A stretch of DNA of 64,000 bases, from contig JACJWR010000001.1 of assembly GCA_020637055.1 (NCBI GenBank), positions 963,794-1,027,793 on the forward strand, written 5' to 3'. Position 1 is the first letter of the stretch; the number at the start of each line of letters is the position of its first letter. Origin of the DNA: Actinomycetota bacterium (GTDB taxonomy: Bacteria > Actinomycetota > Actinomycetes > S36-B12 > UBA10799). Made by a program: the position numbers and the translations under genes. This document shows positions 1-7,140 of the stretch, piece after piece. Below the pieces are notes generated by a model that did not search any database, was not told the DNA's origin, and worked only from the letters and a program-made list of their open reading frames with translations.

Positions 1-1
1 G

Positions 2-1753
2 CTCTCGGGCTGGTTGCCCTATTGGACAACCTCCTCCAGCCTCGCCTCCTACACCGCCAACGCGGACTTGTTCGCCAACATCAGTCCGTTCTGGTTCGAC
101 GCCCAGGCCGGGCCCACCGCCGGTTCGGTGTCGATCGTGGCCCAACCGATCGGGCAGTCGAGCGCCGCCGCCATGGCCCAACTCCGAGCGGCCGGCAAGA
201 AGGTTCTGCCGGCGATCACCGACGGCACCCCGAGGGGCTACATGGCCGCGGTGCTGCAAGATCCGACGACTCGTGCCGCCCATGTGGAACAACTCTTGGA
301 GTTGGTGCGCAGCGGTGGGTTCGACGGGATCGACTTGGACTACGAAGGGTTCGCTTTCTCCGACGGCACGTCCACCTGGAACGCCACCAAGCCGGCGTGG
401 GCAGCCTTCGTGACCGAGTTGGCTGCGCGCTTCCACGCGAACGGTCTGCTCGTCACGGCCGCGGTTCCGACAAGTCCCTACTGGGTGTACGACTTCCCGA
501 CGCTGGGCGCGGTGCTCGACGGGGTCCGGGTGATGACCTATGACTACTCGGTGGCGCGGCCGGGACCGATCGCTCCGCTCGACTGGGTCCGCCGGGAGAC
601 GCAGACGATGCGGACCATGATCCCCTCCGACAAGCTCATCATGGGGATCCCGGTGTACGGCAGGGACTGGGTGCGACGCACCAGCACCGATCAGTACGAC
701 ATCAGCCTCCCCGACGGGCGACCGGCGACGGTGGCCGACTGTCCGGTCGGCGCGTCCTTCGCCACCAGGGCGGTGTCCGCCAAGGACACCTACTCGGTCA
801 CCGCCAAGCCGGGAGCCACGGTCACCCGAAACCCCGTGTACGGCGAACTCCAGGTGCGCTACTCCGAAACGCTCTCCGGCGGCGGCAAGACCTGCGTGGT
901 GAACCGTGAGGCTTGGTTGGCGGACCCGCGCAGCGTCGACGACCGCCTTCGCACCGTGATCTCGGCCGGTGCTTCCGGGGCCGCACTCTGGACGGTCGGC
1001 GGGGAAAATTCGGTGCAGTGGGAGACGCTGCGGTACTTCATCAACAGCAGGGGTCCGATCTACTGGTCGCCGTTGACCTCGGGACCCTATCCGGTGTACG
1101 GCGCGATCCTGAGTCGCTACCAGGCACTGGGGATGGAATCGTCGATCCTTCGGCTGCCCACCAGCGCCGAGATGAATGCGGCTGTGCCCGGCAGCCGGGT
1201 GAACACCTTCCAAGGCGGGCGCATCTACTGGTCGCCGGCCACCGGGGCACACGAGGTGTACGGCGCCATCCTCGGGCAATACTCGAGCCTGGGGGCCGAG
1301 ACCTCCGTCCTGGGGTTGCCGCGCACGGGGGAACTGTCCGGCCGGGTGCCGGGCAGCAGGGCGAACGTGTTCGCCCGCGGCGCCATCTACTGGTCGTCGA
1401 CCACCGGCGCGCATGAGGTGTACGGCGCGATCCTGGGGCGTTACTGGGCGATGGGCGGGGAAACGTCGCCGCTGGGTCTGCCCACTAGCGGGGAGGTGTC
1501 GGGCCGGGTGCCCGGCAGCCGGGTGAACACCTTCACCGGTGGGGCGATCTACTGGTCGCCGGCCACCGGGGCGCACGACGTGTACGGCGCCATCTACCAG
1601 ACCTACCAGCGGCTGGGCGCGGAATCCTCCCGCCTCGGTCTTCCCGTAACAGGCGAGGTCAACGGCGAGGTGGCCGGATGGCGGGTATCCAACTTCACCG
1701 GTGGGGCGATCTACTGGTCGCCGGCCTACGGCACCTGGGTCGTCTACCGCTAG
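2..1753 (+). CDS. GH18 glycoside hydrolase with C-terminal LGFP repeats (5' truncated)
   Basis: Partial gene: the frame is open to the left edge, and residues before the first possible start still fit the family (Gly-Trp-Leu-Pro-Tyr-Trp), so the true start and any signal peptide lie outside the window. The N-terminal ~340 residues are a GH18 barrel resembling chitinases and spore-cortex hydrolases of the YaaH type. The catalytic motif DxxDxDxE appears as DGIDLDYE at 323-346, with the acid Glu last. From about 1050 to the stop there are four full LGFP repeats plus a partial one (~53 residues each, with recurring IYWSP, VYGAI and LGLP). LGFP repeats are regarded as cell-envelope attachment modules. 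Expected role: a secreted or wall-bound enzyme cutting beta-1,4-linked amino-sugar polymers. The substrate cannot be decided here. Confidence 0.85.
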   Translation, partial: LSGWLPYWTTSSSLASYTANADLFANISPFWFDAQAGPTAGSVSIVAQPIGQSSAAAMAQLRAAGKKVLPAITDGTPRGYMAAVLQDPTTRAAHVEQLLELVRSGGFDGIDLDYEGFAFSDGTSTWNATKPAWAAFVTELAARFHANGLLVTAAVPTSPYWVYDFPTLGAVLDGVRVMTYDYSVARPGPIAPLDWVRRETQTMRTMIPSDKLIMGIPVYGRDWVRRTSTDQYDISLPDGRPATVADCPVGASFATRAVSAKDTYSVTAKPGATVTRNPVYGELQVRYSETLSGGGKTCVVNREAWLADPRSVDDRLRTVISAGASGAALWTVGGENSVQWETLRYFINSRGPIYWSPLTSGPYPVYGAILSRYQALGMESSILRLPTSAEMNAAVPGSRVNTFQGGRIYWSPATGAHEVYGAILGQYSSLGAETSVLGLPRTGELSGRVPGSRANVFARGAIYWSSTTGAHEVYGAILGRYWAMGGETSPLGLPTSGEVSGRVPGSRVNTFTGGAIYWSPATGAHDVYGAIYQTYQRLGAESSRLGLPVTGEVNGEVAGWRVSNFTGGAIYWSPAYGTWVVYR

Positions 1754-1781
1754 TGCAGGCCGACCCCGGACAGCACCGGAT

Positions 1782-2684
1782 TCAGGGCACCTCGGTTCCG
1801 GTGGCGGCTCGGAGCAGCACGAACCAGTCCTGTCGATCGAGGGTCAGCCCACACGCCGCCGCGGCATCGGCCACACCTTCTCGGCGGGAACTGCTCACCA
1901 CCGGAATCGCGCCGACCGGTTCGGCCATCAGCCAGGCAAGCGCCAAGGTCGCCAGCGACACCCCGTAGTCTGCGGCCATTTCGCCGGCGACTTCGCGCAC
2001 CCGGACCGCTGCGGGCTCGGTGGAGGAGAACAGTCGTCCACCGCCCAGCGGCGACCACAACATCGGCCGGATGCGCAGTTCCTGGCAACGATCGAAGGTG
2101 CCGTCGTACATGGGCCCGAGTGCCAGCAGTGAGTGTTCGACCTGATTCGTCACAAGTCCGACCCGGCTGGCCAACAGGTCGAACTGTCCAACGGTGAAAT
2201 TGGAGACCCCCAGGTGGCCCACCAAGCCGGCGTCGCGCATGGCGAGAAAGGCGGCGGCGACCTCGTCGGCATCCATCAGCGGATCCGGCCGGTGCAGCAG
2301 AAGTACGTCGAGATGGTCGACGTGCAGGTCGCGCAACTGCTGCTCGACGCTGCGGCGCAGGTGGGCGGCGCTGCTGTCGTAGTGCTGGATCCGGTGGGAG
2401 GGACGGGCGTCGCCGGTCAGGGCGATGTTCGCCTTGCTGACGATCTGGATCCGGTCCCGAAGGGACGGCTGCGCCCGCAGTGCGTCGCCGAACAACCGGG
2501 TCACCTGGTAGTCGCCGTAGATGTCGGCGTGGTCGAAGGTGGTGATCCCCAAGTCGATCGATTGTCGCATCCAGTCGGCCACCGCCGACGTGTCGTAGTG
2601 CCAGTCCGCCAGCCGCCAACAGCCAGAGGCCACGGCGGAGAGTGCGGGTCCGCCGGGGCACACCGGCCGGGAAGGTACCGTCAT
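1782..2684 (-). CDS. Aldo/keto reductase, YdhF-like
   Basis: A 300-residue cytosolic NADPH-type oxidoreductase of the aldo/keto reductase superfamily. The tetrad is visible: Asp and Tyr in FDHADIYGDY, Lys in IVSKANIAL, His in LLLHRPDPL. The pattern GCWRLADW near the start, HRPDPLMDADEVA and GVSNFT closely match Escherichia coli YdhF. The ATG at 2684 was chosen because family similarity begins right after it; the frame stays open upstream but runs antisense through the divergent acyltransferase and resembles nothing. The gene is divergent from that acyltransferase with only 39 bases between starts, so the promoters must be close or overlapping. The physiological substrate is unknown. Confidence 0.88.
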   Translation of the reverse strand: MTVPSRPVCPGGPALSAVASGCWRLADWHYDTSAVADWMRQSIDLGITTFDHADIYGDYQVTRLFGDALRAQPSLRDRIQIVSKANIALTGDARPSHRIQHYDSSAAHLRRSVEQQLRDLHVDHLDVLLLHRPDPLMDADEVAAAFLAMRDAGLVGHLGVSNFTVGQFDLLASRVGLVTNQVEHSLLALGPMYDGTFDRCQELRIRPMLWSPLGGGRLFSSTEPAAVRVREVAGEMAADYGVSLATLALAWLMAEPVGAIPVVSSSRREGVADAAAACGLTLDRQDWFVLLRAATGTEVP

Positions 2685-2723
2685 GGCCAGGATCGTGGCA
2701 CAGATCAGCGGTACCCTGCACGG

Positions 2724-3482
2724 GTGGGCGAACCCGTGTACTACCCCGTCGTCAAAGCCTTCTTGGGCATTTTCAAACTGTGGCGGATCAACGTCGACTG
2801 TGTCGGCGCCGAGCACGTGCCGACGTCGGGGGGCGCGGTCTTCGCGATCAACCATACGAGTTTCCTGGATTTCATTTTCGCCGGCGTGCCGGCCGAGGAG
2901 CACCACCGCTACGTCAGGTTCATGGCCAAAGACGCCGTGTTCGCCCACCGGATCGCCGGACCGCTCATGCGAGGTATGAAGCACATTCCGGTGGACCGGT
3001 CCGCCGGTGCGCACGCCTACGACACAGCCGTCGAAGCACTACGCGCGGGCGAGATCGTGGGGGTCTTTCCAGAGGCGACGATGAGTCGTTCTTTCGACGT
3101 GAAGGACTTCAAGACCGGCGCCGTGCGAATGGCGGCCGAGGCCGGGGTGCCGCTCTATCCCGAGATCGTCTTCGGCGGTCAACGGATGTACTCCTACCAC
3201 CACCGAGACTTCTCCCGCGGGCACGATGTGGCGATCACCCTCGGCGAGCCGATGCACCCGACCACCGCGGATGACCCGGAGGAGTTCACGGCGCAACTGC
3301 GGGCGCGGATGATCACGATGTTGGACGAGACGATCGCCCGCTACCCGGTGCCGCGGGAAGCCGGTGCGGATCTTTGGTGGCTGCCCACCCGGCATGGCGG
3401 TACCGCGCCTACGTTGGAGCAAGCCGCTGTGCTGGAGGAGGAGGCGAAGGCGCGCAAGGCGGCAAAGCGGGCCGAGAACTAG
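2724..3482 (+). CDS. 1-acyl-sn-glycerol-3-phosphate acyltransferase (PlsC family)
   Basis: A 252-residue lysophosphatidate acyltransferase-type enzyme that would transfer an acyl chain to the sn-2 position of a lysophospholipid at the inner membrane face. Motif I, HxxxxD, is HTSFLD (His44, Asp49). Motif III is FPEA at residues 115-118, with Ala where FPEG is usual. The C-terminal ~15 residues are charged and Lys/Ala-rich. GTG at 2724 is chosen because the conserved region starts within ten residues; GTG at 2736 is the alternative. Actinomycetes carry several PlsC paralogues, so this may be a specialised copy rather than the main phospholipid enzyme. A WS/DGAT gene lies 940 bases downstream. 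Confidence 0.87.
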   Translation: MGEPVYYPVVKAFLGIFKLWRINVDCVGAEHVPTSGGAVFAINHTSFLDFIFAGVPAEEHHRYVRFMAKDAVFAHRIAGPLMRGMKHIPVDRSAGAHAYDTAVEALRAGEIVGVFPEATMSRSFDVKDFKTGAVRMAAEAGVPLYPEIVFGGQRMYSYHHRDFSRGHDVAITLGEPMHPTTADDPEEFTAQLRARMITMLDETIARYPVPREAGADLWWLPTRHGGTAPTLEQAAVLEEEAKARKAAKRAEN

Positions 3483-3520
3483 GCCCAGCATCCGGTACCG
3501 GGTGCTACTAGCGTTCGGGA

Positions 3521-4288
3521 ATGACCCAATACTCCCTCTCAACGCTGTTCTTCAGCGAGCTGGTCGGAACGATGCTGCTGCTCCTGCTAGGCGTGGGCGT
3601 ATCCGCCAACACCACGCTGAAAAGGTCCTTCGGACACGGCCACGACTGGCTGCTGATCGCGTTCGGCTGGGGTTTCGGGGTGTTTGTCGGGGCCAGTGTC
3701 GCGTGGCGATCCGGGGCCAACCTCAACCCCGCAGTGACGTTGCAGCAGGCCTTCACCGGATCCCTGCCGTGGTCCTACGTGCCGCTCTACCTGGTCGCAC
3801 AGCTCATCGGGGCGATGCTGGGGGCGCTGCTTGCCTACCTCGCCTACAAGAAGCAGTTCGACACCCACGACGACCCCGCCAGCACCGGCGGCATCTTCTT
3901 CACCTCCGCCGCCGTTCGCGCCCCCGCCTGGAACCTCACCACCGAAGCCATCGGCACCTTCGTGCTCCTCCTCTGGATCCACGAGAGTTCGCCGTTCCAG
4001 TTCGGCGTCGGGGACTCCGCGCCCCAGTTCGGCAACTCCGCCCTCGGCTACGCCGCCGTCGCCTTCACCGTGATCGCCATCGGCGCCTCCCTGGGTGGCC
4101 CCACCGGCTACGCGATCAACCCGTTCCGCGACCTCGGCCCGCGGATCGTCTACACCTTCCTGCCGATCAAGCAGAAGGGTTCCTCGCAGTGGGGATACTC
4201 CTGGGTGCCGATCGTGGGTCCGCTGCTGGGCGTGGTGGCGGCGTTGCTGTTCTACCTGAGCCTGGGGAACACCAGCCCGGCGAGTTGA
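3521..4288 (+). CDS. MIP family aquaglyceroporin (GlpF-like)
   Basis: A 255-residue, six-helix channel of the major intrinsic protein family for passive movement of glycerol and small neutral solutes. The first half-helix has the canonical NPA (Asn69-Pro70-Ala71, in NLNPAVTL). The second has NPF (Asn200-Pro201-Phe202) followed by RDLGPR; the Arg-Asp pair is the glycerol-facilitator signature. The Phe in place of Ala is unusual and sits at the pore constriction. The gene starts 38 bases after the acyltransferase gene and may share its transcript. No glycerol kinase is adjacent, so a role in glycerol uptake is an inference from the family only. Confidence 0.87.
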   Translation: MTQYSLSTLFFSELVGTMLLLLLGVGVSANTTLKRSFGHGHDWLLIAFGWGFGVFVGASVAWRSGANLNPAVTLQQAFTGSLPWSYVPLYLVAQLIGAMLGALLAYLAYKKQFDTHDDPASTGGIFFTSAAVRAPAWNLTTEAIGTFVLLLWIHESSPFQFGVGDSAPQFGNSALGYAAVAFTVIAIGASLGGPTGYAINPFRDLGPRIVYTFLPIKQKGSSQWGYSWVPIVGPLLGVVAALLFYLSLGNTSPAS

Positions 4289-4420
4289 CGGCCTGCTCCC
4301 ACGCGGGGTCGAGCAGCAACCTGCTGCGACCGGCAGCAGCTGCGCCGACGCGCCCGCTCGGGTCGACATCTGCGCCTCGTGGCAGGCAGGGTGGGTGCAC
4401 CGACGACGTAGGAGGTTGCC

Positions 4421-5773
4421 GTGGAGGTTGACGACCCCGGGCGCATGCACTTCATCGATTCCCTCTGGATGGACCTCGACACCGGGGAGGCTCCCATCGC
4501 GGTCGGGGCGGTGCTCGAATTCAGCGGTCGGGCACCGGCGATCGGACGGGTTCGGCAACGCATCGCCGAGGTGTTGACATCGGCGGTTCGGCTCCGACAG
4601 GTGCCGGTCGCCAGCCGCACCGGAGTCCTGCAGCCGAAGTGGTCGGACGCGGAACCCGACCTCGTGCACCACGTGACCCGCGAGACGGCCGACGACCTCG
4701 GCGCGGCGGTGTCGCGAATCATGGCCCGGCCGCTGCCGAACGATCGTCCGCTGTGGGATCTCACCTTGGTCGTCGGATATGCCCCCCGGGAGTGGGCCCT
4801 GGTGTGGCGCATCCACCATTCGGTCGCCGACGGCGAGGGGGTCACGATGCTTGTGGGTCGGACCCTGGACATGGCCGAGGAGGGTGGGGTGACCCTCACC
4901 GACTGGATGGTCTCGCAGGCCCTCAGCATGCGTACGACCGGCGGTGACGACTCCGAGGATGCCACCGGATCGCCGATGGATCGGGCGCTCGGCTTCGCCC
5001 GAAGCGCGGTGGAGCAGGCGGTAACCGCAGCGGCCATGACGCCCGCCACTGTGCGCGGGCTGCTCCGGTTGCACCCGGCACTTCCGAGCGAGTTGACCGG
5101 AACGCCGTCACCGGGCAGGGACTGGCGCAGTATCCACCTGTCGCTGGCGGATGTGAAACGGGCTGGGAAGGCCCACGGCGCGACCATCAACGACGTGTTG
5201 ATGTCCGCGGTGGCTGGAGGTTTCCGGGAAGTCATCGTGGCCAATGGTCACGACCCCGCCGATCGGACGGTGCGGGCGGTGATGCCGGTGTCCCTGCGTC
5301 GGCCCGGTGACGCCCGATCGAACAACCAGGTGAGCATGATCCCGATCGAACTGCCGGTGGGGGAGATCGATCCGGCAGCCCGGCTCGGCGCCGTCGTGCG
5401 ACAGACCCGGCAGGGCAAGAAGTCCATGGTTCCGGCGGTGGTGGGCTCCATGAGCGAGATGCTGGACAAGACGCTGCCGGCGCCGCTCGCGGAGGCGATC
5501 GTGCCACGGTTCGGCTGGGCCTTCGGGTGGCTGTCGGACACGCTCGTGACGAATGTCCGCGGACCGTCGGAACCGCTGTACTTCCTCGGCAACGAGATCC
5601 GGTATCTGTCCCCGATCATCCCGATCGGCACCACCCTGCGCACAGTGGTGGGGATCAACTCCTACAACGGCTCGGTGAACATCTCGGTGACCGGCGACGG
5701 GCAGCACGGCCGCGACGACAAGGTGCTGCTCGACGGGATCGCGATGACCGTGGACATGCTCCAGCCGCAATGA
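4421..5773 (+). CDS. Wax ester synthase / diacylglycerol acyltransferase (WS/DGAT)
   Basis: A 450-residue acyl-CoA-dependent O-acyltransferase that would make triacylglycerol or wax esters. The active-site motif HHxxxDG is HHSVADG at residues 132-138. The C-terminal half carries NVRGP, where this family usually has a conserved ND/NVxGP block, and the DUF1298-like end. The start is the GTG at 4421, five bases after a strong GGAGG (4411-4415). It lies immediately upstream of the beta-oxidation promoter, so storage-lipid synthesis and fatty-acid breakdown are neighbours. Members of this family are often redundant and poorly active, so synthesis of bulk triacylglycerol is not proven. Confidence 0.88.
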   Translation: MEVDDPGRMHFIDSLWMDLDTGEAPIAVGAVLEFSGRAPAIGRVRQRIAEVLTSAVRLRQVPVASRTGVLQPKWSDAEPDLVHHVTRETADDLGAAVSRIMARPLPNDRPLWDLTLVVGYAPREWALVWRIHHSVADGEGVTMLVGRTLDMAEEGGVTLTDWMVSQALSMRTTGGDDSEDATGSPMDRALGFARSAVEQAVTAAAMTPATVRGLLRLHPALPSELTGTPSPGRDWRSIHLSLADVKRAGKAHGATINDVLMSAVAGGFREVIVANGHDPADRTVRAVMPVSLRRPGDARSNNQVSMIPIELPVGEIDPAARLGAVVRQTRQGKKSMVPAVVGSMSEMLDKTLPAPLAEAIVPRFGWAFGWLSDTLVTNVRGPSEPLYFLGNEIRYLSPIIPIGTTLRTVVGINSYNGSVNISVTGDGQHGRDDKVLLDGIAMTVDMLQPQ

Positions 5774-5790
5774 CGCCACTCGTGCGGTGC

Positions 5791-5822
5791 TTGCACCCGA
5801 TTCGCTATTGACATATAGTCAA
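5791..5822 (+). promoter_or_regulatory. fadA promoter with overlapping palindromic operator
   Basis: A near-consensus housekeeping promoter: -35 TTGCAC (5791-5796), exactly 17 bases, -10 TATAGT (5814-5819). Overlapping the -10 is the dyad TTGACATATAGTCAA (5808-5822), two perfect 5-base arms around a 5-base AT centre. A repressor bound there would block RNA polymerase. The TetR-family gene at the end of this operon is the obvious candidate ligand-responsive repressor, but that link is inference. A GAGGAG ribosome site follows at 5848-5853. Confidence 0.7.
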
Positions 5823-5857
5823 CAAGCAATCAGGTTCCCACCGGCACGAGGAGAAAC

Positions 5858-7069
5858 ATGACCGAGGCGTTCATCTACGAGGCGATTCGCACCCCACGGG
5901 GACGCGGCAAGGCGAACGGATCCCTGCACGGGGTCAAGCCGGTGTCGTTGGTCGTGGGCCTGATCGACGAACTGCAGGCGCGGCATCCCGACCTCGATCC
6001 GAACGCCATCGAGGACCTCATCCTCGGCTGCGTCACTCCGGTCGGCGACCAGGGGGCCGACATCGCCAAGACGGCGGCGCTCGCGGCGGGTTTGCCCGAC
6101 ACCGTCGCCGGCACCCAGATCAACCGGTTCTGCGCCTCGGGGTTGGAGGCGGTCAACACCGCCGCCCAGAAGGTGCGCGCAGGTTGGGATTCGCTGATTC
6201 TGGCCGGCGGGGTGGAGTCGATGAGCCGGGTTCCGATGGGGTCCGACGGTGGGCCCTGGGCGATGGATCCGGAGACCGCCTACGACACCTACTTCGTACC
6301 GCAGGGGATCTCGGCCGACCTGATCGCCACCACCGAAGGCTTCACCCGGGACGATGTCGACGCGCTGGCCGTGCAGTCCCAGGAGCGTGCGGCGATGGCT
6401 TGGAGCAGCGGGCGCTTCGCCAAGTCGGTGGTCCCGGTCAAAGATCGCAACGGCGTGGTGATCCTCGACCACGACGAGCACATGCGGCCCGGCACCACCA
6501 TGGCCGACCTCGCCAAGTTGAAGCCCTCGTTCGCGGGTATCGGCGAGATGGGCGGCTTCGATGCGGTGGCGCTGCAGAAGTTCCACTGGGTCGAGAAGAT
6601 CAACCACGTACACACGCCGGGCAACTCCTCGGGAATCGTGGACGGCGCGGCGCTCGTGCTGGTGGGAAGCGAGCAGGTCGGCAAGGACTTCAGCATGGCG
6701 CCCCGGGCGCGCATCGTGGCGACCGCGGTGAGCGGCGCCGACCCGACGATCATGCTCACCGGGCCGACTCCCGCCACGGAGAAGGTGCTGCGCACTGCCG
6801 GGTTGGGGGTCGACGACATCGACGTCTGGGAGCTCAACGAGGCCTTCGCCGCGGTGGTGCTCAAGTGGGTCAAGGACTTCGACCTTCCGATGGAGAAGGT
6901 CAACATCAACGGCGGGGCGATGGCCATGGGTCACCCGCTGGGTGCCACCGGCGCCATGATCCTCGGGACCGTCGTCGACGAGTTGGAGCGCTCGGGTGGC
7001 CGGTACGGCCTGATCACGCTGTGCATCGGCGGCGGAATGGGTCTGGCGACCATCGTCGAACGTGTCTGA
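5858..7069 (+). CDS. fadA: Acetyl-CoA C-acyltransferase (thiolase), FadA/FadI type
   Basis: A 403-residue thiolase catalysing the last beta-oxidation step: CoA-dependent cleavage of 3-ketoacyl-CoA to acetyl-CoA and a shortened acyl-CoA. The nucleophilic Cys92 is in NRFCASG, His359 in GGAMAMGHPLGATG, and the second catalytic Cys389 in LCIGGGMG. Length and motif order are normal. It has a good ribosome site (GAGGAG) and is the first gene of fadA-fadB-tetR behind a near-consensus promoter. The GxATG region and pairing with a FadB-type multifunctional enzyme favour a degradative rather than a biosynthetic thiolase. Confidence 0.93.
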   Translation: MTEAFIYEAIRTPRGRGKANGSLHGVKPVSLVVGLIDELQARHPDLDPNAIEDLILGCVTPVGDQGADIAKTAALAAGLPDTVAGTQINRFCASGLEAVNTAAQKVRAGWDSLILAGGVESMSRVPMGSDGGPWAMDPETAYDTYFVPQGISADLIATTEGFTRDDVDALAVQSQERAAMAWSSGRFAKSVVPVKDRNGVVILDHDEHMRPGTTMADLAKLKPSFAGIGEMGGFDAVALQKFHWVEKINHVHTPGNSSGIVDGAALVLVGSEQVGKDFSMAPRARIVATAVSGADPTIMLTGPTPATEKVLRTAGLGVDDIDVWELNEAFAAVVLKWVKDFDLPMEKVNINGGAMAMGHPLGATGAMILGTVVDELERSGGRYGLITLCIGGGMGLATIVERV

Positions 7070-7140
7070 CGCCTGCCCACCGGCAGGCCGAGCCAACCTC
7101 TCCCCACCCTCCATTACTTAGACAAGGACCAACGCTCACC

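Noticed and set aside
2685..3014. N-terminal extension of the aldo/keto reductase
   Set aside because: The extra ~110 residues are antisense to the PlsC gene and unlike any reductase; similarity begins after the ATG at 2684.
3587..5074. A 495-codon minus-strand frame across the aquaglyceroporin and WS/DGAT genes
   Set aside because: Composition is Arg/Gly/His-rich and it crosses two confident plus-strand genes, so it is a shadow frame.
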